Source: Cladorhizidae sp. MBARI D1340-BT2 (lineage: Eukaryota > Porifera > Demospongiae > Poecilosclerida > Cladorhizidae). From it: DNA of 64,000 bases. Below the pieces are notes generated by a model. It was not told the DNA's origin, made no database searches, and saw only the letters and a program-made list of their open reading frames with translations. A program made the position numbers and the translations under genes. The stretch spans positions 62,001-126,000 of the forward strand of contig JAQNBH010000142.1 of assembly GCA_028752905.1 (NCBI GenBank), in the 5' to 3' direction. Positions 13,601-23,000 of the stretch are shown here, piece by piece; positions within the stretch are counted from its first letter, which is position 1, and each line of letters starts with the position of its first letter.

Positions 13601-15734
13601 TTGGAATGGACCAAGAGAACACACCATGTCTGGTCAACAAAACTAATCTCATTGGAATGGACCAAGAGAACACACCATGTCTGGTCAACAAAACTAATCT
13701 CATTGGAATGGACCAAGAGAACACACCATGTCTGGTCAACAAAACTAATCTCATTGGAATGGACCAAGAGAACACACCATGTCTGGTCAACAAAACTAAT
13801 CTCATTGGAATGGACCAAGAGAACACACCATGTCTGGGCAACAAAACGAATCTCATTGGAATGGACCAAGAGAACACACCATGTCTGGTCAACAAAACTA
13901 ATCTCATTGGAATGGACCAAGAGAACACACCATGTCTGGTCAACAAAACGAATCTCATTGGAATGGACCAAGAGAACACACCATGTCTGGTCAACAAAAC
14001 TAATCTCATTGGAATGGACCAAGAGAACACACCATGTCTGGGCAACAAAACGAATCTCATTGGAATGGACCAAGAGAACACACCATGTCTGGTCAACAAA
14101 ACTAATCTCATTGGAATGGACCAAGAGAACACACCATGTCTGGTCAACAAAACTAATCTCATTGGAATGGACCAAGAGAACACACCATGTCTGGTCAACA
14201 AAACTAATCTCATTGGAATGGACCAAGAGAACACACCATGTCTGGTCAACAAAACTAATCTCATTGGAATGGACCAAGAGAACACACCATGTCTGGTCAA
14301 CAAAACTAATCTCATTGGAATGGACCAAGAGAACACACCATGTCTGGGCAACAAAACTAATCTCATTGGAATGGACCAAGAGAACACACCATGTCTGGTC
14401 AACAAAACTAATCTCATTGGAATGGACCAAGAGAACACACCATGTCTGGTCAACAAAACTAATCTCATTGGAATGGACCAAGAGAACACACCATGTCTGG
14501 TCAACAAAACTAATCTCATTGGAATGGACCAAGAGAACACACCATGTCTGGGCAACAAAACTAATCTCATTGGAATGGACCAAGAGAACACACCATGTCT
14601 GGTCAACAAAACTAATCTCATTGGAATGGACCAAGAGAACACACCATGTCTGGTCAACAAAACTAATCTCATTGGAATGGACCAAGAGAACACACCATGT
14701 CTGGTCAACAAAACTAATCTCATTGGAATGGACCAAGAGAACACACCATGTCTGGTCAACAAAACTAATCTCATTGGAATGGACCAAGAGAACACACCAT
14801 GTCTGGTCAACAAAACTAATCTCATTGGAATGGACCAAGAGAACACACCATGTCTGGTCAACAAAACTAATCTCATTGGAATGGACCAAGAGAACACACC
14901 ATGTCTGGTCAACAAAACTAATCTCATTGGAATGGACCAAGAGAACACACCATGTCTGGTCAACAAAACTAATCTCATTGGAATGGACCAAGAGAACACA
15001 CCATGTCTGGTCAACAAAACTAATCTCATTGGAATGGACCAAGAGAACACACCATGTCTGGGCAACAAAACTAATCTCATTGGAATGGACCAAGAGAACA
15101 CACCATGTCTGGTCAACAAAACTAATCTCATTGGAATGGACCAAGAGAACACACCATGTCTGGTCAACAAAACTAATCTCATTGGAATGGACCAAGAGAA
15201 CACACCATGTCTGGTCAACAAAACTAATCTCATTGGAATGGACCAAGAGAACACACCATGTCTGGTCAACAAAACTAATCTCATTGGAATGGACCAAGAG
15301 AACACACCATGTCTGGTCAACAAAACTAATCTCATTGGAATGGACCAAGAGAACACACCATGTCTGGTCAACAAAACTAATCTCATTGGAATGGACCAAG
15401 AGAACACACCATGTCTGGGCAACAAAACTAATCTCATTGGAATGGACCAAGAGAACACACCATGTCTGGTCAACAAAACTAATCTCATTGGAATGGACCA
15501 AGAGAACACACCATGTCTGGTCAACAAAACTAATCTCATTGGAATGGACCAAGAGAACACACCATGTCTGGTCAACAAAACTAATCTCATTGGAATGGAC
15601 CAAGAGAACACACCATGTCTGGTCAACAAAACTAATCTCATTGGAATGGACCAAGAGAACACACCATGTCTGGTCAACAAAACTAATCTCATTGGAATGG
15701 ACCAAGAGAACACACCATGTCTGGTCAACAAAAC
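4615..15734. repeat. 51-bp minisatellite array, about 218 tandem copies
   Basis: The unit reads aatctcattggaatggacc, then aagagaacacaccatgtctg, then gtcaacaaaact: 51 bases. Copies are more than 95 percent identical by eye. The main polymorphism is T or G in ctggtcaac/ctgggcaac; rarer variants are aacgaatctc (for example 8285, 12266, 12470, 13848, 13949, 14050), gtatggtc (11641, 11845) and tgtgtggtc (10261). Length changes are few: minus 2 near 7838, plus 1 near 8094, 8337, 8742, 8794 and 10354, minus 1 near 11104. There are no spacers, so it is not a CRISPR array. Because 51 is 3 x 17 and four of six frames lack stops, very long ORFs cross it. The T/G variant changes the amino acid in both plus-strand frames (Val/Gly, Ser/Ala), which argues against coding. 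The flanks are virus-like sequence on both sides. Confidence 0.97.
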
Positions 15735-16651
15735 GGATAACAGTGTCTCACACGAACAGATTTCTCCGGGGGAGCTATTGGAGAGAAAAAACAATCACAC
15801 GAGAGGACAAAAAATCTGTGAATTGTTGTTGTTCCTGTCGATGTACGACTCGGGCAGTCACAGCATATATCGATGAGGTGATCTGATAGTGTGGTTTGGT
15901 GTTTTTACTCAGTGGGTCTCGGAAATGCAGATTCCTTTAAATCCGAACTGGAGAATGACCGACCATACACTGCAACGACGATTGTGATGTTCTAGAGTTA
16001 CACCACAGCCTGCCAATCACTCACCTCACCGACAACAATAACAACATTCCCGTCGAGATATGGATCAGTCAATATTACTTGTATTTGTCCATGCTCCGTG
16101 TATCTGGGTTGACTCTGGTTAAAAAAACAGACAATATCTGCTGGGGGGGTTCTGAAAAGCACACTCACCACCTTCACATTCGGTGACAAACTTCTAGAAA
16201 TGGATCAACCGTATGGGTTGTTGAATCGGAGAGATAATCTTCCAATGGGACATCACCGACATCCTACTATCCATTGACCAACGTGAACACACTTGGATTC
16301 ATCAACATCTCTGTGACCCCGAAGATCCAACAGATGTACATTACTGGGCTCATTGACCAAGTGGAACAAAAAAAGAACGTGCACTGGTTGTGCTGAATAA
16401 AACTTTCTCAACAGTATTCTTTCGAGAGGCCCAACCCTGCTTATAAAATCATCACACAGGACATTCAGACCATACAAGAAGCCTCTTACTCCTTTTCGCG
16501 ATACGACAGTTTGAAGACCATAACCATCGTTGATGGCTTTTTTGCAATGACAGATGATTCTCCGGGTGACTCCTTTCAGATCCGGGGTATGCTGTTGATC
16601 GAAACACTCGGTTCTAGATTGCACGAATCGTCCATTCGATGTTGTTCCTAA
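15735..16651 (+). pseudogene. Unrecognised virus-like coding remnant, several frame changes
   Basis: No long intact frame exists, but protein-like stretches occur in plus-strand frames: 15735-15876 (open, continuing directly out of the satellite), about 15910-15990, about 16005-16105, 16240-16395 and finally 16397-16648, ending in TAA at 16649-16651. The last stretch (reads DGFFAMTDDSPGDSF in its middle) is the most convincing. Frame changes sit near A or C/G runs (about 16120-16128, 16143-16149, 16370-16376). A 123-codon minus-strand ORF (16253-16624) overlaps the best part; its His/Cys/Arg-rich composition looks like an antisense shadow, but I cannot exclude it. The family is not recognised. 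The damage resembles that left of the satellite, so I take both as parts of one inserted viral segment. Confidence 0.35.
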
Positions 16652-16690
16652 TTCCGTGTACCCAAACTAAATTATACTGGCTCACTGTGA

Positions 16691-17116
16691 ATGCTGTTTG
16701 CTGCAGTTATTGTAGTGTCTATGATACAGGCAGCTCCTTTGCCGAGTAATGTCCAGCCATCGACCCGACACATGCGCGATACCGTCTTGTTGGGATTGGA
16801 TTTGGTTGTGGAAGGGGACTCCGGGTATTATATTTTATGTAATCGACATGCTGCCGAATACGACGCCTTTTTGTCTGGTCACAAAGTCGTGGCTTCGACA
16901 TCTGTTCTTGTTGTCATTACAAAAGTCACAACTATGGATCACACCAAGCACAGTCTGAGAATAGCAACAGGTGGAAGCCCAGCCATGCCAGAGACATGCC
17001 ACATGTGGGACTGATTTCACAGTGCTATACTCAGAGTGTTCGACAATCCGAGTGTGTACATGATTGGAATGGTGACCACCTCCATGAGTGTTACAGTGAT
17101 GGGTGTACAGGTGTAA
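16691..17116 (+). CDS. Small putative secreted or membrane-targeted protein, with in-frame TGA at 17012
   Basis: ATG at 16691 opens a 107-codon frame to TGA at 17012-17014. The N-terminus MLFAAVIVVSMIQAAPLP looks like a signal peptide with cleavage possible after the AA at about residue 15. In the same frame after the TGA, 33 more codons stay open to TAA at 17114-17116 and look protein-like (FDNPSVYMIGMVTTSMSV), so the original product was probably about 141 residues and the TGA may be a lesion. Three or four Cys and several His are present, but there is no recognised domain. It starts 39 bases after the stop of the preceding remnant in the same direction, as in compact viral genomes. I do not know its function. 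Confidence 0.4.
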
Positions 17117-17708
17117 CCGATTTTGTGATAAGTATCTCGACTGAGTAATCACGGTCATGGTTTTTTCTTGGGTGAAATGGACCAAATAACATGTATGGGT
17201 ATTACTCAAACAGTGTTTTTCTTTTTTTCCTTTTTTTTTTTATCGCCAAGGGTTCACAGCACTCAATCGTTACAACGCCGACACAGAGAAAAAAATCGAA
17301 TTCCTTGTTTTTGTCTGGTAGATATATAGAGATGTAGTATATTATATAGTCTTAGTACTTTGGAATGGTAGAAAAGGGTTTTCAGAAATAAAATACGCGT
17401 CAAGAAATAAAAAGCATGGACGGAAAAACACACAAAAAACAGCCAAAAAACACACACAAAACGAACATCAACAATAGACACCCAATTTGCACTGCACACC
17501 AACACACAAGATGGCACCAGGACACTCCAACTATCAATTCTATTATCAAAAACTCACTTACACTGCACACCAAAGACATCACAGGTGTGTGCGTGGTCGA
17601 TTTTTTCCCCAACGTGTCTGATGAGAACAGGACAATCGGACACGTCTAAAAAAACATCCAGACCCCGAAAAATGACAAATTTGAATAGTTAACATAGAAA
17701 ATCCGCTA
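17117..17708. other. AT- and AC-rich stretch without a supported gene
   Basis: It contains a T-rich tract (about 17215-17241, almost only T), an AT-rich part (17320-17350) and an A/C-rich part (about 17420-17470). A 77-codon plus-strand ORF (17416-17649) lies in the A/C-rich part; its Lys/Asn/Thr/His-rich composition mirrors the base bias, so I do not call it a gene. This may be the transition between the virus-like segment and ordinary host DNA. Confidence 0.6.
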
Positions 17709-18233
17709 GGCCCCAGGAACTAAAAACAATTTGGGCCTCTTTATGGCCCCAGGAACTAAAAGCAATTTGGGCCTCTTTACGGCCCCAGGAACTAAAAACA
17801 ATTTGGGCCTCTTTACGGCCCCAGGAACTAAAATTAATTTAGCTCTTTACGGCCCCAGGAACTACAATTAATTTAGGCCTCTTTACGGCCCCAGGAACTA
17901 AAATTAATTTGAGCCTCTTTACGGCCCCAGGAACTAAAAGCAATTTGGGCCGCTTTATGGCCCCAGGAACTAAAATTAATTTGGGCCTCTTTACGGCCCC
18001 AGGAACTAAAAGCAATTTGGGCCGCTTTACGGCCCCAATAACTAAAATTAATTTGGGCCTCTTTACGGCCCCAGGAACTAAAATCAATTTGGGTCTCTTT
18101 ACAGCCCCAGGAACTAAAATTAATTTGGGCCTCTTTACGGCCCGAGGAACTAATATCAATTTAGCTCTTTACGGCCCCAGGAACTAAAATTAATTTGAGC
18201 CTCTTTACGGCCCCAGGAACTAAAATTAATTTT
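17709..18233. repeat. 36-bp minisatellite, about 15 copies
   Basis: The unit begins ggccccaggaactaaaa and ends atttgggcctctttac (36 bases); two or three copies are a few bases shorter through loss in the gggcctc part (about 17840 and 18162). Unit starts are near 17709, 17745, 17781, 17817, then regularly to 18173 and 18209. Between units, gggcc-tctttac-ggccc forms a 5-bp stem with a 7-base loop. Divergence between copies is higher than in the two large satellites (a/g/t changes in aaaaacaat, aaaattaat, aaaagcaat), so it is older or less homogenised. Open frames on both strands are again due to a period divisible by 3. Confidence 0.95.
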
Positions 18234-18439
18234 ACTGGACATGCATTGCACCTGCATTATTATGAACCACATCGCTGAGTTTCATATGGGCGTGGCTCCC
18301 AGGATTCTCAAAGCGTATGATGTCATAATTGGTGTATTATATTTTCCTCCAGCTGCTCTGGTAATTCATACCAGCATTGTGTGGCAGAGGAGAGCTGTTG
18401 TATGAACTTGGCAATTAAGTTATAAAATTGCACTACAGA

Positions 18440-18445
18440 TTTATT
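18440..18445 (-). promoter_or_regulatory. Candidate polyadenylation signal AATAAA
   Basis: The plus strand reads tttatt, which is AATAAA on the minus strand, about 180 bases downstream of the stop codon of the six-exon gene. Position and orientation fit, but the motif is short and may occur by chance. Confidence 0.35.
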
Positions 18446-18480
18446 TCATATCGCCAATTAACTAGCTGGTGCTGGGGGTG

Positions 18481-18514
18481 GCTTGGAAGAAGAGTCAGGG
18501 TTGTTCTTCCAAGC
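18481..18514. repeat. Perfect inverted repeat, 11-bp arms, 12-base loop
   Basis: The arms gcttggaagaa (18481-18491) and ttcttccaagc (18504-18514) are exact reverse complements. The hairpin lies in the presumed 3' flank of the minus-strand gene. Function unknown; it could be an RNA hairpin or the remnant of a small inverted-repeat element. Confidence 0.8.
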
Positions 18515-18626
18515 TGTGCAGTTACAAAGATCAGACAAACATTTCCATCAGAAAACTGCAGTGGATTCAAGTACCCTGATATTTAACTTACATGTATGTT
18601 GTGAATGGATTGATTTAGTAATAGAG

Positions 18627-18793
18627 CTATGGTAAGTTAAAGTGACTTCTGTGGTTCTGCACTGCTTCCTTTTTATCAGGCCTTTCATAATCACTGCAAA
18701 GAGGTTTAGGCATATCCTCTGCATGAGCATCTTTGCTTCCAACTCCACTCTGATAAACTAACACAGTTTCATCGATGACGTCATCTACGTATC
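18627..18793 (-). other. Last exon, intact, ending in TAG
   Basis: Acceptor AG at 18795-18794. It reads YVDDVIDETVLVYQSG and later CSDYERPDKKEAV, ending NLP then TAG at 18629-18627. The join to the previous exon is TAT-G|GA-TAC (TYGYVDD), the expected family sequence. No lesion. The intron before it is 140 bases, the longest of the five. Confidence 0.82.
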
Positions 18794-18933
18794 CTGTAAT
18801 GAGAAGACAATCATATAATTAAATATGTGTGTGCTGTTAGGAGTGTTGTGTATGTATGTAGGTAGCATGTGGCAGGAGCATGTATTGTGTGTTGTGCATG
18901 TAGCTACAGTGTTGGGGAGTGGCCATATCTTAC

Positions 18934-19086
18934 CATAAGTTGGGTTCACTGTAACCTTCTTCACTATGTAGCCACCCTTTTTGTGCTTGGGGAAAACGAC
19001 ATCATAACGCTCATCACCCTGACTGACTTGTTACAGCTTGCTCCCGACCAGGATTTTCATTATAATGTAGAGCGGCTAATTGCATC
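18934..19086 (-). other. Exon carrying MQLAALHYNENPG and FPKHKKGGYIV
   Basis: Acceptor AG at 19088-19087, donor GTAAGA at 18933-18928. An exact 4-bp tandem duplication (ctgactga on the plus strand, 19019-19026) shifts the frame between the two halves. Confidence 0.82.
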
Positions 19087-19153
19087 CTGTAGCAAGAAAT
19101 AAAGCACAAATGCTTGGACTTATGCATAATGTATCGTGCACAACAGTATGCAC

Positions 19154-19295
19154 CTGCATCTCATCCCATTGTACGTAATTACGCTGTGGAAGGATTCCAG
19201 TGAGGATGTTTGAAAACATGGTGAAAGGTGCTTGATGTCATTACAAAGCATAGTTTTAGTCAGTAACTCTGTTAACTTCTCACTTGCTTTAGTAT
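19154..19295 (-). other. Exon carrying KASEKLTELL and LESFHS
   Basis: Acceptor AG at 19297-19296 after TATTTCATT; donor GTGCAT at 19153-19148, a weak consensus that is supported because the join TGC-AG|G-ATG gives the expected CRMQLAAL. The frame is intact throughout. Compared with relatives, a few residues between FHSVI and YNGM appear missing. Confidence 0.82.
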
Positions 19296-19356
19296 CTAAT
19301 GAAATAGTTAGTAAAGTATCAATACAAAATGATGATAAAGGCAAACAGTCACTTAC

Positions 19357-19617
19357 ACCTTTTAAACCATTTTTTCTTTTGTCCCCTTCCAGTAAGTGGC
19401 TGATGGGCACACACAGGAAACTTCTCACCATGGTTGGTTTTGATGCACATTTTGAATGTGATTTACCAGAGACAACCACTTAGCTTTGATCATTTCTCCA
19501 TCACCGATTGGTGTTGACGATGCACACCAGTAAAGCTGATTGATGATTTCTTGCTCGCATTCAACCACTAATTTGCATTATTTGTTCTTAGCTAAAGCTG
19601 CACTTTCTTCCTCACAC
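19357..19617 (-). other. Exon carrying YWCASSTP and NHGEKFPVCAHQ
   Basis: Acceptor AG at 19619-19618, donor GTAAGT at 19356-19351. Lesions: a one-base frame change near 19597; an in-frame TAA at 19578-19580; and an exact 4-bp tandem duplication (ggttggtt on the plus strand, 19432-19439) that shifts the frame between NHIQNVHQ and NHGEKF. Confidence 0.82.
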
Positions 19618-19684
19618 CTAGAAGAAATAGTAACTAGTAAGTAAGTAATGCTGCATATAGTATAAGTATTAGTACTAGTAATAC

Positions 19685-19872
19685 TTTTTGCTACGTGCCA
19701 GACATCAAGTAATGCTTGAGGTCTGGGAAGTTATCCCGCAACCATTTGGCTATTTGTCGATGTCTGTCTGTCTGTGTTCAGTGAAAACAGTAAATGAATT
19801 TTCACTCAGAAACTGCATCACTTGAGAAAGACCTTCCTTCTCCATGTGATAAGATCCTCCAACTTCATTACT
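19685..19872 (-). other. Exon carrying SNEVGGSYHMEKEG, TDRHRQ and DVWHVAKS
   Basis: Acceptor AG at 19874-19873, donor GT at 19684-19683; the join to the upstream exon is phase 0 (CAG|AGT). Two frame changes: at the CAGA tetranucleotide run (19761-19774), and near 19706-19710 where two bases seem missing between the KHY and DVWH parts. The upstream intron (19873-19937) is 65 bases and contains a perfect 10-bp tandem repeat gcactaatca (19881-19900). Confidence 0.8.
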
Positions 19873-19937
19873 CTGCACCAGCACTAATCAGCACTAATCA
19901 CCATAAGTCCCTCAACAATTTCTTTAGTTACACTCAC

Positions 19938-20086
19938 CTGAACAATTTTGAAATTCAATACTTTGTTGTTCATTAATTCAATAAAGGAGTACGTTCCAAA
20001 ATTGGCGCTGTGACCAGGACTGTCTGCTCTTCCATCACTTGCAACAATCAAACCTTGATTCTCTTCTTTCAGCTGAGCAAATAACC
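19938..20086 (-). other. Exon carrying DGRADSPGH, fused to the satellite
   Basis: It reads RRLFAQLKEENQG, then SDGRADSPGHSANFGTYSF and onward to KIVQ, then a GTGAGT donor at 19937-19932. Its 5' side (higher coordinates) passes without a break into the first satellite unit at about 20072-20090. It is the only part of the pre-DGR coding region preserved outside the array. Confidence 0.85.
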
Positions 20087-23000
20087 TTCTCTGGTGCTTC
20101 ACCCAAACAAGTATTGCTAACAGCTGGTTGTAAGTAATCTTCTCTGGTGCTTCACCCAAACAAGTATTGCTAACAGCTGGTTGTAAGTAACCTTCTCTGG
20201 TGCTTCACCCAAACAAGTATTGCTAACAGCTGGTTGTAAGTAACCTTCTCTGGTGCTTCACCCAAACAAGTATTGCTAACAGCTGGTTGTAAGTAACCTT
20301 CTCTGGTGCTTCACCCAAACAAGTATTGCTAACAAGTAGCTGGTTGTAAGTAATCTTCTCTGGTGCTTCACCCAAACAAGTATTGCTAACAGCTGGTTGT
20401 AAGTAATCTTCTCTGGTGCTTCACCCAAACAAGTATTGCTAACAGCTGGTTGTAAGTAATCTTCTCTGGTGCTTCACCCAAACAAGTATTGCTAACAGCT
20501 GGTTGTAAGTAACCTTCTCTGGTGCTTCACCCAAACAAGTATTGCTAACAGCTGGTTGTAAGTAACCTTCTCTGGTGCTTCACCCAAACAAGTATTGCTA
20601 ACAGCTGGTTGTAAATAACCTTCTCTGGTGCTTCACCCAATCAAGTATTGCTAACAGCTGGTTGTAAGTAATCTTCTCTGGTGCTTCACCCAAACAAGTA
20701 TTGCTAACAGCTGGTTGTAAGTAACCTTCTCTGGTGCTTCACCCAAACAAGTATTGCTAACAGCTGGTTGTAAGTAACCTTCTCTGGTGCTTCACCCAAA
20801 CAAGTATTGCTAACAGCTGGTTGTAAGTAATCTTCTCTGGTGCTTCACCCAAACAAGTATTGCTAACAGCTGGTTGTAAGTAATCTTCTCTGGTGCTTCA
20901 CCCAAACAAGTATTGCTAACAGCTGGTTGCAAGTAACCTTCTCTGGTGCTTCACCCAAACAAGTATTGCTAACAGCTGGTTGTAAATAATCTTCTCTGGT
21001 GCTTCACCCAAACAAGTATTGCTAACAAGTAGCTGGTTGCAAGTAACCTTCTCTGGTGCTTCACCCAAACAAGTATTGCTAACAGCTGGGCAAATAACCT
21101 TCTCTGGTGCTTCACCCAAACAAGTATTGCTAACAGCTGGTTGTAAGTAACCTTCTCTGGTGCTTCACCCAAACAAGTATTGCTAACAAGTAGCTGGTTG
21201 TAAGTAACCTTCTCTGGTGCTTCACCCAAACAAGTATTGCTAACAGCTGGTTGTAAGTAACCTTCTCTGGTGCTTCACCCAAGTATTGCTAACAGCTGGT
21301 TGTAAGTAACCTTCTCTGGTGCTTCACCCAAGTATTGCTAACAGCTGGTTGTAAGTAATCTTCTCTGGTGCTTCACCCAAACAAGTATTGCTAACAGCTG
21401 GTTGTAAGTAATCTTCTCTGGTGCTTCACCCAAACAAGTATTGCTAACAGCTGGTTGTAAGTAACCTTCTCTGGTGCTTCACCCAAACAAGTATTGCTAA
21501 CAGCTGGTTGTAAGTAACCTTCTCTGGTGCTTCACCCAAACAAGTATTGCTAACAGCTGGTTGTAAGTAACCTTCTCTGGTGCTTCACCCAAACAAGTAT
21601 TGCTAACAGCTGGTTGTAAGTAATCTTCTCTGGTGCTTCACCCAAACAAGTATTGCTAACAGCTGGTTGTAAGTAACCTTCTCTGGTGCTTCACCCAAAC
21701 GAGTATTGCTAACAGCTGGTTGTAAGTAACCTTCTCTGGTGCTTCACCCAAACAAGTATTGCTAACAAGTAGCTGGTTGCAAGTAACCTTCTCTGGTGCT
21801 TCACCCAAACAAGTATTGCTAACAGCTGGTTGTAAGTAACCTTCTCTCGTGCTTCACCCAAACAAGTATTGCTAACAGCTGGTTGTAAGTAACCTTCTCT
21901 GGTGCTTCACCCAAACAAGTATTGCTAACAGCTGGGCAAATAACCTTCTCTGGTGCTTCACCCAAACAAGTATTGCTAACAGCTGGTTGTAAGTAACCTT
22001 CTCTGGTGCTTCACCCAAACAAGTATTGCTAACAAGTAGCTGGTTGTAAGTAACCTTCTCTGGTGCTTTACCCAAACAAGTATTGCTAACAGCTGGTTGT
22101 AAGTAACCTTCTCTGGTGCTTCACCCAAGTATTGCTAACAGCTGGTTGTAAGTAACCTTCTCTGGTGCTTCACCCAAGTATTGCTAACAGCTGGTTGTAA
22201 GTAATCTTCTCTGGTGCTTCACCCAAACAAGTATTGCTAACAGCTGGTTGTAAGTAATCTTCTCTGGTGCTTCACCCAAACAAGTATTGCTAACAGCTGG
22301 TTGTAAGTAACCTTCTCTGGTGCTTCACCCAAACAAGTATTGCTAACAGCTGGTTGTAAGTAACCTTCTTTGGTGCTTCACCCAAACAAGTATTGCTAAC
22401 AGCTGGTTGTAAGTAACCTTCTCTGGTGCTTCACCCAAACAAGTATTGCTAACAAGTAGCTGGTTGCAAGTAACCTTCTCTGGTGCTTCACCCAAACAAG
22501 TATTGCTAACAGCTGGTTGTAAGTAACCTTCTCTGGTGCTTCACCCAAACAAGTATTGCTAACAGCTAACAGCTGGGCAAATAACCTTCTCTGGTGCTTC
22601 ACCCAAACAAGTATTGCTAACAGCTGGTTGTAAGTAACCTTCTCTGGTGCTTCACCCAAACAAGTATTGCTAACAAGTAGCTGGTTGTAAGTAACCTTCT
22701 CTGGTGCTTCACCCAAACAAGTATTGCTAACAGCTGGTTGTAAGTAACCTTCTCTGGTGCTTCACCCAAGTATTGCTAACAGCTGGTTGTAAGTAACCTT
22801 CTCTGGTGCTTCACCCAAGTATTGCTAACAGCTGGTTGTAAGTATCTTCTCTGGTGCTTCACCCAAACAAGTATTGCTAACAGCTGGTTGTAAGTAATCT
22901 TCTCTGGTGCTTCACCCAAACAAGTATTGCTAACAGCTGGTTGTAAGTAACCTTCTCTGGTGCTTCACCCAAACAAGTATTGCTAACAGCTGGTTGTAAG

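Larger units (their letters stand above)
18234..18626. other. Unique sequence, probable 3' flank of the minus-strand gene
   Basis: There is no open frame of note. It lies downstream (minus strand) of the stop codon at 18629-18627 and contains a candidate AATAAA on that strand and one strong inverted repeat. Confidence 0.6.
18627..20086 (-). pseudogene. Six-exon pseudogene of a metazoan DGRxDSPGH family (transposase-like)
   Basis: The segments match, in order, an uncharacterised family known to me from many invertebrate and fish genomes, often in multiple copies. Landmarks: DGRADSPGHS and GTYSFIELM (exon at 19938), SNEVGGSYHMEKEG and TDRHRQIAKW then DVWHVAKS (19685-19872), YWCASSTP and NHGEKFPVCAHQPLTG (19357-19617), KASEKLTELL and LESFHS (19154-19295), MQLAALHYNENPG and VVFPKHKKGGYIV (18934-19086), and YVDDVIDET to the stop TAG (18627-18793). 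Asp and Glu positions in DGR, TDRH, DVWH and LESFH suggest a DDE/RNase-H-like transposase fold (inference). All five exon joins keep codon phase with GT-AG ends, so it was a spliced gene. Lesions: TAA at 19578-19580; frame changes at 19761-19774, about 19708, about 19597, 19432-19439 and 19019-19026. The 5' part of the gene is replaced by the 53-bp satellite. Confidence 0.85.

Noticed and set aside
4615..15734. CRISPR array
   Set aside because: Units follow each other without spacers and vary by substitutions along the whole unit; the context is animal-like with no cas genes.
4592..15886. Giant ORFs (up to about 2370 codons) on both strands with a 17-residue repeat
   Set aside because: A 51-bp period keeps any stop-free frame open. 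Four of six frames are open at once, the common T/G variant is non-synonymous in both plus-strand frames, and indels switch frames without any sign of correction.
16253..16624. 123-codon minus-strand ORF
   Set aside because: It overlaps a more protein-like plus-strand frame ending at 16651, and its His/Cys/Arg-rich composition looks like an antisense shadow. I could not exclude it fully.
16394..17014. Reassigned TGA codons (TGA at 16394 and 17012 within protein-like frames)
   Set aside because: Frameshifts and a TAA lesion occur all around, and TGA also ends other frames. Decay or sequence error is simpler than recoding.
17416..17649. 77-codon plus-strand ORF in the A/C-rich stretch
   Set aside because: Its composition follows base bias (Lys, Asn, Thr, His), there are no motifs, and no neighbour supports it.
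17839..18187. ORFs with a 12-residue repeat on both strands of the 36-bp minisatellite
   Set aside because: Same cause: the period is divisible by 3, and there is no flanking coding sequence in frame.
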